Of a stretch of 64,000 nt of DNA, positions 54,782 through 64,000 are shown piece by piece. Origin of the DNA: Thozetella sp. PMI_491 (Eukaryota; Ascomycota; Sordariomycetes; Chaetosphaeriales; Chaetosphaeriaceae); the NCBI GenBank assembly GCA_021432635.1, contig MU270060.1:1-64000 (forward strand), read 5' to 3'. Below the pieces are notes generated by a model. It did no database searches and was not told the DNA's origin. It was given only the letters and a program-made list of their open reading frames with translations. The stretch's first letter is position 1. Each line of letters starts with the position of its first letter. A program made the translations under genes and the position numbers.

Positions 54782-57073
54782 ATGGCAGGCTCATACAAGT
54801 ATGAATGTCTTGCTAATACCAACACTATTCGGGTTTTGGATTTGCGCCTCGAGAATGATAACCAGCCGATTAATGTCGACATCCGATATTTCAGCCTTGA
54901 GCATCCTTGTCCGGCCTATTGCGCCCTCTCATATACTTGGGGAGCGCCTGATACCAGTGGTCATATTTTCTGCGATGGCAAACTGTTCCCCGTATCCCAG
55001 AGTTTGCGGGAGGTCTTGGTCCATTTAAGGCGATTTTTCAGAAAGCATTCGGCGCTGGGGACGGTCGCTACTAAGGCGCCCACTCTACTATGGATAGATG
55101 CGATCTGCATTAACCAAGAGAAAAATGAAGAGAAAGGCCAGCAGATCGGACTCATGACTAAGATATACCAATACGCAACTAGAGTTATCATGTGGCTTGG
55201 TAGCAGTGACGAGACATCGTCGACCGCGTTCAAGGCGTTACGCGAATGGCACGCAGTGGCGCTACCACATCAAGGCTCTGATGTTTCGCGTGGTCGATGG
55301 AGAGACATCTTTCGAACACGGTTTGTGGAAGATGAAGGAATCAAGGAAAAAGTTGCCGCCACTTCACTTCTAGTCCAGAGACCATGGTTTACCCGGGCTT
55401 GGTGCTTTCAAGAAGTCGTGATGGCCGGTGAAGATGCTCGATTCCTCTGCGGCGACGACACCTTGAATGTCAACGAGATGATGCTATCATTCGAGGCTAT
55501 CTCTGCCGCTGGGTATGAATCGATGTTGTTTGGAAGCAACCCAAATATTCGTGCCATCACGTCCTGGAGAAAGACCCACAGTGAAAGCAGAGATACTTAC
55601 GCGGCAACGGACACATATAATCTCTCATACTTGCTTCACTTTACAGAGGGCCAAGACGCAACAAATCCGCGAGACAAGATATACTCCTTGCTCCCTCTCA
55701 TCGCCAGCACTGGGTTATCGGCCGCACAATACGTGGCAACATCATTCCCTATTGACTACGAATCTACTGTCACGTCTGTTTACACCAATTACGCGAAGAA
55801 GATGATGGATCAGGATGGAAATTTTCGAGTCTTGACGCAATGCTATCGCGGAAGAGATAACAGTTTGCACCTGCCTTCCTGGGTCCCCGATTGGAGTGTC
55901 AGAACGTGCGTAGAGCCACTATGCAGACTCTCCCATCTGACAATGTGCAAGAGCAGCGAGTCTCTCAACGTCTACGACAAGAACGCCCCGTTTAAAGATT
56001 GTTTGCACGTCAAAGGTTATTCCAGAGGACGGATCTACACGATCCACAATGTCGATGACTTCCTGAGCCGGATTAATGAGGCATCTGACGAGGCTAAAAG
56101 TTTGGACTGGTTGGATCAGCTCAGAATACAGCTGGGATTGCCAGAGTTCTGTCCAATGACCGGAAATCTTACTGCGTTCGAATTGATGAACACATTAGCG
56201 GCTAACAATCTTCCTGGAGAGTGGCAGAAGCTATCCTATTACGACATTCGGTCCGAGTTTCCAAGTGCATTTGGCATCGAGTCCACCCAGTCGTGGTTGT
56301 ATACTCTGGATACCCCCCTGGCCCAGTCTTATCGAAACTGGAGCTCCCTTGGCGAATCGAATCGAGGCGACGAACGAGAACACCGACGACACCGTGCAAA
56401 GGAAAGCAACATATCGGCATTGGAGTGGATGGGCCAGTGGAGCAATGAATCCGAGATAAACATGCAAATCGAGTTCACGTACAAAACCATGTTGCGTGCG
56501 CCTACGTCCCTAGCGAAAAGACTCCTGCTTCTATGCTTCAACCTTGTCGACTTTCTCGAGCCCGGCGGGAGGATGACCCAGGCCAAATACTACAACCAAC
56601 ATGGAATTCAGGAAAGGATGGCGGCAGAGATATTGGCCTACACAAAAAGAATAATGCGAAATCGAGCTCTCTTCATCCTCGAGGATGGAAGCTTCGGCAT
56701 TGGCCCAGCAACGATGCAGACCGGTGATTCCCTCTTCATGCTCCGTCGAGGATATTCTCCATTCGTGTTACGGGCGACTTCAGATTCCAAACAAAGGAAT
56801 GCAAATATGGACAGAGCATTAACGGAGCATTATGACGAATCACATAAAGGCAAAGAGTTTACCTTGGTTGGAGATGCTCACATACAACCCCAGGGTGGTC
56901 TCGGCCGCTATTTCGCCAATGCGTATGAGCAGTTCGTCAAAGGCGAGATCCATATGTTTCACACTGGACTACCGCTACGGTTTGGCCGGAAGAGAGGCGC
57001 CAAGCTACGACATATAGTCAATTTATTGATCACTACGGAGCCGGAGGAGACACAAGATGTAGTTATCGTTTAA
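54782..57073 (+). CDS. HET-domain heterokaryon-incompatibility protein 1
   Basis: A single-exon protein of 763 residues. The HET domain is at the N-terminus, about residues 45-200: YCALSYTWGAPD, then LLWIDAICINQEKNEEKGQQ, and IYQYATRVIMWLGSSD, followed by RPWFTRAWCFQEV. These are the three conserved HET blocks. The long remainder has no named domain. HET proteins trigger cell death when unlike strains fuse, or act in other self/non-self responses; the HET fold is a TIR-like relative. There is no signal peptide. The gene is fully open, in contrast to the broken chitinase gene 762 nt before it. Confidence 0.9.
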   Translation: MAGSYKYECLANTNTIRVLDLRLENDNQPINVDIRYFSLEHPCPAYCALSYTWGAPDTSGHIFCDGKLFPVSQSLREVLVHLRRFFRKHSALGTVATKAPTLLWIDAICINQEKNEEKGQQIGLMTKIYQYATRVIMWLGSSDETSSTAFKALREWHAVALPHQGSDVSRGRWRDIFRTRFVEDEGIKEKVAATSLLVQRPWFTRAWCFQEVVMAGEDARFLCGDDTLNVNEMMLSFEAISAAGYESMLFGSNPNIRAITSWRKTHSESRDTYAATDTYNLSYLLHFTEGQDATNPRDKIYSLLPLIASTGLSAAQYVATSFPIDYESTVTSVYTNYAKKMMDQDGNFRVLTQCYRGRDNSLHLPSWVPDWSVRTCVEPLCRLSHLTMCKSSESLNVYDKNAPFKDCLHVKGYSRGRIYTIHNVDDFLSRINEASDEAKSLDWLDQLRIQLGLPEFCPMTGNLTAFELMNTLAANNLPGEWQKLSYYDIRSEFPSAFGIESTQSWLYTLDTPLAQSYRNWSSLGESNRGDEREHRRHRAKESNISALEWMGQWSNESEINMQIEFTYKTMLRAPTSLAKRLLLLCFNLVDFLEPGGRMTQAKYYNQHGIQERMAAEILAYTKRIMRNRALFILEDGSFGIGPATMQTGDSLFMLRRGYSPFVLRATSDSKQRNANMDRALTEHYDESHKGKEFTLVGDAHIQPQGGLGRYFANAYEQFVKGEIHMFHTGLPLRFGRKRGAKLRHIVNLLITTEPEETQDVVIV

Positions 57074-58673
57074 ATTTTATAACAAAGGAGAATGCATGAA
57101 GTGCAGATGGTTGCACCAGTGCTCTTGTCTACACTTTTGACTCTATGCACTCTTTCATTACCATTTAATGCCAGCCATGCCGCATCGGGCCCAGCCTCCG
57201 AGCCCGTCTGACATACGTGAGCTAATAGCCACGGAAAGGCGTGTATACAACTAGTGCTGCTTGGTCGCCAACTTATCCTTGTCTCCGCTAAGAGGCAAGC
57301 TACTATCTCATAGTGAGTACGCTGGCCGGAGCGTTTTTAGAGCTGTTGAGCATATGTCATATAAGGCAATGGGTGGCTGGACAGCCGTTGCATAGACACT
57401 CTGCAGGAGTCCTGAAGTGACTTATTTTATAATTTTTTTAAAGTTCGAAATGCAGAAGCTGAGGCTGGTCTTAATTGAGCATATTCTGGTGCCCATGAAA
57501 TTGCATTGCCCCGTCCATACCATAGTACGGAATACCAACCAAGACTGATGGAGGGAGGGAGGCTCGGATGCACCGTTGCATGGAAGTGTATTTCGCCCCG
57601 CTTCGGTACCTACCTGACTTTTCAAGACAGATCTAGTTGGTGGGTGAGTTGGATCCTGACTGGTGGGACTCTTTACCTCAGGTTTGGATCCTTCAGCTGT
57701 CAGACACGGCACGAGGCGCCAGTGCCGCTGTAACCCATTGACAGCAAACTATTTGCTGGCCAACTAACTGCCTTGGTTACTGCAGCAGCCAGCAACGCAC
57801 AGTAGCCTCGCGGCTCTATCGCGATTTGGGTTTAGACAAGAGGGGATTGAGTTCGAAAATCGAATACTGGAGCCCCAGTTCCCCTCAGTTGGATCGCGGA
57901 ACGATACCCGAGAGGGCCGAGTTACGTGGTATTACAGATTCGGGACCCAACTAAAAATACCCACTGCGGGCTTGCCGGGTCAGTAACCCAGGCCTGGAAT
58001 CGATAGTTCCCCGCGCTGAATGCAACGCTGGGGGGGAGCTTGTTCATGCGGCAATATTAGGTGCAGGCACGGAATGCGACTGACACCTGGGTTGAACCGG
58101 GGCGGTTGAGCCACGGACCAGGCTTTGCTACCGGCTCTCCGCCTGTAATAGGATGGTGCCAGCCCAGCAATATCCCCACGGCTGCGGCCTGGCTGCGGGC
58201 GGCTTCTGCTTACGGCAACTCGCGCGGCTGTGGGACCCGCAGACCGAGTTGCTAACCCCCCGCCGCTCTCGGTGACACGCACGGCATGCCTCGTAGGTGC
58301 AGGCCGCTCACGAGCTCGTTGCACCAACTGGGAACCTGGCGCCGCCGGCCTCTCCACCAACCTGCATACCTGAGATGCAATGATCCTTCATATGTGTAAT
58401 GCGCGGCCTCATATTGGCCCAGCATCCTTGCCGGCGGCCCAGTTTCCCTCCACGTCAAGCTGGAGCCAACGAGTCCCGGATATGGAGCCGAGTTCCAGTT
58501 CCCTGGGAACCACGTGGAATATATAATGTGCCGTCTCAGTCCGCATCGTCCCTCCCGCGATCACAGATCTGCCGTTCTTAAGACCTGAGTAGTATTGCGC
58601 TCCCGGAGTCCATCGTGCCATCCCCCAGACTACCTAAGCCCTTGTAGGCGAGCAAGACAAACCCCATTTCGCC
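57074..58673. other. intergenic before the peroxygenase gene
   Basis: 1.6 kb without a supported gene. Contains a T-rich tract near 57424-57440. Frames at 57980-58360 are compositionally non-coding. Confidence 0.45.
58520..58526 (+). promoter_or_regulatory. TATA-like box of the peroxygenase gene
   Basis: TATATAA, 148 nt before the ATG at 58674. Confidence 0.4.
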
Positions 58674-59583
58674 ATGTATAGAGGCTTTGTTATACTCTCC
58701 CTCTTCGGGACCGCTGCTGTGTCCTACCCTACAGCGGATTCCACGAACTCCTACCCTACGGACCCCCATGCGTGGCAAGCCCCAAAGCCTGGAGACAGTA
58801 AGCCTGCCCACCCAACCCGTATCGTAACTAGGGGTAATAACAATCACTAGGCCGGGCTCCTTGCCCAATGCTCAACACGTTGGCCAACCACGGGTATATT
58901 CCTCGCAACGGCAAGAATATCGACCAAGCGACTCTGCTGAAGGCCCTGAACGACTCAGTCAACTTCGTAGCCGACAACGTCATCCCCATCATCACGACGG
59001 CGTTGACGACGTCGACCACAGGCAACGCCTCGACGTTCAACCTGGCCGACACGGCCAAGCACGATGTCATCGAGCACGATGGCTCGTTGTCCCGCGGCGA
59101 CATCGCCCAGGGCGACAACCTGCACTTCAACCAGCGCATCTGGGACGGCACGGCTGCCACCTTTGGTAACTCGCCAACCGTTACCATCGAGCTGGCCGCC
59201 AAGGCCCGCGCAGCGCGCCTTAAGCGGGCGGCGAAGGAGAACCCTCGCTTCAATCTCACAGCGGGTGGCGACCAGAGCTCCGTTTTTGAGAGCAGCCTGT
59301 ACCAGATCGCGCTTGGCGACCATGTCCTGGGTAATCCGCCCACATCGTGGGTGAAAGTGTTTTTCCGTAAGTCACTCCTCCCTACTACCGGCTTGAGGTA
59401 CTGTCTCCTTGGCATCCTAAAAAAAAACCCTCATCTTGTTTATACGGCATGTCCATTGACTGATCAACGTGTGCAGAGCAAGAACGGTTCCCTTACGAGC
59501 TTGGATTTAAGAGGAAGGACACCCCGATTGTCTCGGAGGACGTCCTCAATATGGCCGACAAAATCAAGGCGGTGGCTGTATGA
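58674..59583 (+). CDS. secreted heme-thiolate peroxygenase/chloroperoxidase family
   Basis: Three exons, 58674-58797, 58851-59366 and 59477-59583, giving 248 residues; introns of 53 and 110 nt. Signal peptide of about 17 residues. The heme-ligating Cys46 sits in RAPCPMLNTLANHG, the defining PCP motif, and EHDGSLSRGD (Glu116-His117-Asp118) is the metal-site motif of short peroxygenases. A late Glu (perhaps Glu188 in SSVFESS) would be the acid-base residue, less certain. Enzymes of this family use hydrogen peroxide to oxygenate or halogenate organic substrates outside the cell. The size is that of short-type family members. It lies between two HET genes, with no evident functional tie. Confidence 0.9.
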
Positions 59584-59853
59584 GTGTGGCACATGTAATT
59601 AATTGCCTAGCCTAATAATGACTTATGTTTATTTCGATGCATGCACCCAGCCCTGAAGCCCATGGGTCGCTGCGAACGAGCCGTCTGTGGCTTCCAGCCG
59701 TACGCTCGTCCTTTCCCATGAACCAACCCGTGCTCGGTTGTGTCTTCCGGGCGGTTGCAACCGATCGAGACATCCTATCTAAACCTGCATATATTTGCTG
59801 CATACCGTCGTATTTTCTTACGGATGACGCACTGTTTCCCCAATATGCAACAA

Positions 59854-62128
59854 CTAGATTAACTCTAGCGTCTGTTCTGGGGCTCCCTCAAAGCAGCCAA
59901 CAACCTTATGCGAAAGCACGCCAATGCAACGCTTGACGCAGTCGCTTGTGCACGACTGGCCATGCACAACGCAACCCCGCTCCAATCGATGCATTTTGCT
60001 CCATGCGTGCTCATGCTCGGCAACTCCTAGGCGCCTGAATCTCTTGTGGGTGGAATCGGCAGCTGCGAGCAATAGAATCCGCTCTCTGGATTCGGTTGTC
60101 CTGTGCCTGCCAGCATCCACGTCAATCAGTAGTCCAAACACCTTTGCAGATGTCGGGAGCATATCGTAATCCAGCGAGATTCTCGACTCTCCATGCTTGC
60201 GAGTTAGGGGACACTTGTGAGCAGTATCTGTTGACTCTTTTCCCTGTAGCGAGGCAGAAGACGAGGACTCGTAGTCTTCTAGTTTCTCTGGCAAACCTAG
60301 AGGCGAATAATGGCCGTCCAGATCGCATTCTAGCCTGCTACCTACAGGCTCCAGCTCGAGGTAGTCGCCCATCTCTATCAGAGGTCCCGTAAGAGTGATC
60401 GATGCTCTAAGTAGCCTGGAGGAAAGAGGCACCCCGGACCATTCAATTTGCGAGGCGACGAAGGTCGTATACGCGCGAGGCGGACCGGGTGTGTGGCGGC
60501 GTTGCTCTGCAGAGAGAATTAAGCCGCTGGGGGGAAGTATCAACCCGTCAATATCTATCCAGCTCCAACTGGGTAGACCACTGTTATTATCTTCGTTTGT
60601 GAGTGAACTTGACGTGTGCGTAGAATCCGGTCTGCGAGTCCACAACAAGTTTTGTAGTAGATGCCGTTCCCATAAGCCCAATAACGGCTTGTCACCTGTT
60701 GCTTCTTCGTATAACTTCGTCACTCCCGCCAGGGCTGCCAACCGGTCAGAGAAAACGGTGAATTTCCGTGCGCTGTATTCATAAATCCACAGCCACCATG
60801 ATCTATCCGGACTGATATCATCGCTTCTAAGGAGCTTGTGAAGCTCGTACTGAGCCAAGGAGGCCGTCTTGTGGCAAAAGATGTGCTCATCTTTTAGCCC
60901 GTCCTCAGACTTCTGTCTTGTATGGCATTGCCAGAAGATCTGGCCGTCTGTCATATAGATGGTGCGCCTGGAAAGAATTTGTTCCTGGAGGATCCAGCCT
61001 CGAGTATGTAGTGGTGATCTCGCCAGTTCTGGGCACTGGACAAGGCTGGGACGAACCACCACTTCCTGTTGTTTACCATTAGTAGAATGGAGAGCAAACT
61101 TCCGCACAAGCGGGGGCAAATGGTTTTCAATAAAACAGCCGCCGTTGCTGTCCTCGGAGGAAGCTGCTGCGATGGTTAGGTACGCATTTCGATATATCTC
61201 AGCCATACTAGCGGCTTCCATTTCCCAATCGGCGATGTCGTCCTGGAGGATGCATAAGCAGTCGATCCACAGGTATGGTATGTTCAGCTTCCGGGCAATG
61301 CATATGGTATCTCGGAATGTCCTGGGTAGCGATTTGACATGTACAGACTGGAGCCATTGGGATAGTGTCGCTTTCGTCAACATGGCCGCTGGCTTCTTCG
61401 CACCCCAGCAATGGCTCAAGGCAGCATATCTCGGGATGAGAGATTGAAATTCTTTGCTGGCTTCGGCCGATGATAACAGTCGTACATCTGTGTCTCCTTC
61501 GTGGCCGACCGCGATAATCCTGCTTGGAAGGTACGAGCTCGTGTTAACATTGCACCTTGGATGGTCTCGGCTACACTCTTCGATCCATTCGCGTATCACC
61601 GACACCCGATCGTTGAAGGGGATTGGTCTGTCTGAGTTCCAAATAGCTCTTGTGTTGAGCTCGGCTAGGTATGGCAGGCAGTTACAGTCAGCACACTAGC
61701 AGCCTAAGAAGCGCCGTGGAGCAACGCTGTGGATGATTTGGCTAGGAAGGAGGGTCGGCCAGAAGTGCCCGCTTACAGTCCGGAGGTAGTAACAGAAGCG
61801 TGTCTGAGTAAAAGCACCTCGCCCTAGTGCTAGCCTCCAAATAGAAGAGCGAGTTTCGGCCCATCCTTTGTTCCAACTGGCGGTCCGCGCCAGATGACAG
61901 CCCAGTACAGACTACCAGGGCAGAATAAGAGCCTGTGTCGACGAGGTTCATGATTGCCTCCCTCTTCTCCTCCGATAGGCTATTTAGGAATACGCGACAC
62001 ATAGCACAGCCATTGGCCGATTGGACAAGGCTCGCCATGTCTGGCAAATGAGGCTGCCGATCGGGGAACGCGGCACTGGCCCTCGACCCAAGTATGCTCT
62101 CGCATGTGGGACACAAGTTTTGTGCCAT
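59854..62128 (-). CDS. HET-domain protein 2
   Basis: Two exons on the minus strand, 61777-62128 and 59854-61664, giving 720 residues. The 111-nt intron has donor gtaagc and acceptor cctag, and the lengths restore the frame. The N-terminal exon holds a Cys pair region (LCPTCESIL, GCAMCRVFL), common before HET domains. The HET domain follows: RYAALSHCWGAKKP, TICIARKLNIPYLWIDCLCILQDD, DWEMEAASMAEIYRNAYLTIAA and later RGWILQEQILSRR. This is the HCWG / CIxQD subtype, different from HET protein 1, so the two are not a tandem copy. The acceptor could also lie upstream, but those options bring stops. Role as for HET 1: regulated cell death or non-self response. Confidence 0.85.
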
Positions 62129-63522
62129 GGCGGCTGGTTTCTGTCGTATTACGACCTGTGCTGTTCTCGGCGTGTAAACGAGTACCGAAGGAGGGCATAT
62201 GCAAGAGATGCAGTTGGGGTGGGGAAAATATCCACTGCCGTCAAGATTGTACCTTTCGACGAGGTTGCGGCTCGCTGCCGATCTTTCATTCGTGCGTAGT
62301 GGCGTGGCCTGTATAACGCCAAGATATCTCAGCTAGGTGTGCCGTCGGAGGACTTTAGGCAGCGAGTACGCCCCGGAATATGTGTCCTGTCTTAGACTAG
62401 CCTAATGCTTGCGCGGGCTTCCTGGTGCTGGATTTGTGCTCCTGCATCAGGTAGGTTGGCGGGAAGACCCTGAGCCGAGACCAACCTGTATTCGGACTTG
62501 TTATACGGATGGGTTGAACAAGCAACGCACGCTGAGTCGATAGCGCTGAGCGAGAGCCCTTCCAGAATGATGACATGCACGGTATTGAGCGAATGCAGGA
62601 CTTGGCGGACACTTTGTTGGTATTGCATTCGCATTTTATCTTTTGCCCAGTCCAACCTATTCGATGCCCTTGGTTGGGAAGGATTTATTCAGCGCAGCAT
62701 CTGCCCTCTGGAACGAGAGCAGAGGGTTAATTGACAGGGATCTATGGTAACAGTACATACTGGGCTGTAGCCAACATACCGGCTCTCGCTAAATACAGCG
62801 TCTCAGCTGCTGTTAGGCCTAGACCCGACCACCAGTAAAACTAGCGCCAACCTTGGCCGCTGTCTCAAATGGTAAGGTACTTATTGTCTGGCTTACTTTA
62901 CCCCTCTAGGGTCGTTGCAGATGGCTTCCCGTAGATTATATCGCCTACTTCCGCTAACTCCGACACGCCAGTACGCCTAGCAACTTCGGATATGTCTCCT
63001 TCGCGGCATCTTATAAAGCTCTTCTTGGAAAGGTTTACTGTGGAAAAAACGAAGGAACCTGGGTAGAGCTTGAGTCTGGTCTCATGTGTAAAAGCGCGGC
63101 TGTTGCTACTTTAGACTTCTAACTCATTCTTTTGCATTTTGTATATCGTAATGCGAGCACAACTAATGAGATTTCATGAATTGTATGACAAAAGTTCGTT
63201 TTTTACAGAGTGTCTATCTATTCTCACTGCAGGGATAGGCATAGATCCCGGAGCGCTAAGCTTGATGGAAGCGAGCACGTCAACATTAGTGTAGAGCACT
63301 TCCTACGGATAGGGATGCTGTTTGAAGGTATGTTTAAAAAGAATCCTATGAGATGACTCATGTTTTAGTATATCCGTAAACACCGTTGCTGCCGGAACAT
63401 CTCACAAGGGCTTGGGCCGAAGATATCGTGTGGCTGCCACTATATTATGCCGTGCTTCGTCCTCCCTCGGCCAATGTGAGTGCTACTCGTCAAGTCAAGC
63501 TCTCTCTGGATCTCTGGATACA
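62129..63522. other. divergent promoter region, HET 2 and terminal SDR
   Basis: 1.4 kb without a supported gene, AT-rich near 63125-63215. Confidence 0.45.
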
Positions 63523-64000
63523 ATGGCGAGCATTAAAAAATCGGTTGTGGCAACTGGAGCCTCCTCTGGCCTGGTATGAGCCAGCTGTTTCTTTCTCCTG
63601 TCCCTCATCATTAGCACCGTATGTAATTACTAGGGCTAATCACGGCACTCTAGGGATTTGAGGCGATGAAGCAGCTCCTAACGCAAGGAGACCAACCGTA
63701 CAATATCTTCATCGGCGTTAGAGATGCAGATACAACCCGGGAATCCTATGAGGAGCTAGAGTTTGATAAGGATAAGCATGCATTGAGCATTTTCGACCTC
63801 GAGCTCTCCTACTTAAAAGGCGTCAAGCATTTCGCCGAACAGGTTCTTGAGAAGCTTGGTAACAGCCCGTTAGACTACTTGCTATTAAATGCCGCCATAT
63901 CAGATGGCTCAGAAGATCCTGGACCGTACGGGTCCAAATGGAGCAAGTCCTGCCTCGTCAATCATCTTGGTATGTAGAAGCCATACGAGACCTGCAAATC
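63523..64000 (+). CDS. short-chain dehydrogenase/reductase, cut by window end
   Basis: Exon 1 63523-63573 encodes the first 17 residues with the cofactor motif TGASSGLG (residues 11-18) shared over the first intron (63574-63653, 80 nt). Exon 2 63654-63969 continues with the reductase-type LLLNAA motif in place of NNAG and ends at a gtatgt donor in phase 1; the next exon lies beyond the window. The TGxxxGLG plus LLNAAI pattern is that of the protochlorophyllide-reductase/WW-oxidoreductase-like SDR group common in fungal metabolite clusters. The catalytic YxxxK would be in the missing part. Which pathway it belongs to cannot be seen here. Confidence 0.85.

Noticed and set aside
57980-58360. 126-codon minus-strand frame before the peroxygenase gene
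   Set aside because: Low-complexity Arg/Pro composition, no domain, and it lies in a promoter-like region.
59854-61605. HET 2 as a single-exon gene starting near 61605
   Set aside because: The frame continues upstream without ATG, and joining the Cys-rich exon at 61777-62128 gives a typical HET N-terminus with consistent phase.
54782-62128. HET genes as a tandem duplication
   Set aside because: Their conserved blocks belong to different subtypes and the flanking parts are unrelated by eye.

Overview
This window is nuclear DNA of a filamentous ascomycete (Pezizomycotina, most likely a Sordariomycete). The evidence is protein-coding genes with short introns (about 40-110 nt, GT-AG, CTNAC-like branch points), fungal-specific families (Zn2Cys6 factor, HET, DUF3431, DUF8021, DUF7136, LysM, fungal C2H2) and metazoan-like genes that budding yeast lacks (augmin HAUS6). 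I found no rRNA, tRNA, CRISPR array or intact transposon. Most intron-containing models were rebuilt by hand; for each intact one the exon lengths add up to a whole number of codons.

Left half (about 1-31 kb), GC-rich and mostly core genes: a Zn2Cys6 transcription factor whose zinc cluster is split by a GC-AG intron, then a small cupin protein; a PTEN/Tep1 phosphatase; a Pom33/TMEM33 membrane protein with a 16-nt micro-exon; a Cdc25-like rhodanese phosphatase; an Ala/Ser-rich single-pass membrane protein; a DUF3431 type II membrane protein; a Dal5-type MFS permease; an arrestin-like protein; a secreted DUF8021 protein; augmin subunit HAUS6; mitochondrial ribosomal protein Mrp21; an RRM/PWI splicing factor; a peroxisomal enoyl-CoA hydratase ending in SKL; and a GPI-type surface protein.

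Right half (about 31.5-64 kb), less GC-rich and accessory in character: TauD-type dioxygenase, CE12-type acetylesterase and an SDR; a three-LysM secreted protein with an in-frame stop; two paralogous fungal C2H2 zinc-finger genes about 3.8 kb apart around an AT-rich gap that carries a perfect 19-bp inverted repeat; a broken DUF7136 gene; a large LysM/GH18/Hce2 killer-toxin-type chitinase with at least four independent lesions; an intact HET gene; a secreted heme-thiolate peroxygenase; a second HET gene; and an SDR cut by the window end.

The main biological story is that three neighbouring genes of a chitin-binding or secreted type (LysM protein, DUF7136, LysM-GH18 chitinase; 36.9-54.0 kb) are all damaged, while the regulators and HET genes between and beside them remain open. 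This suggests recent, selective decay of a chitin-targeting module, or, less likely, local sequence error.
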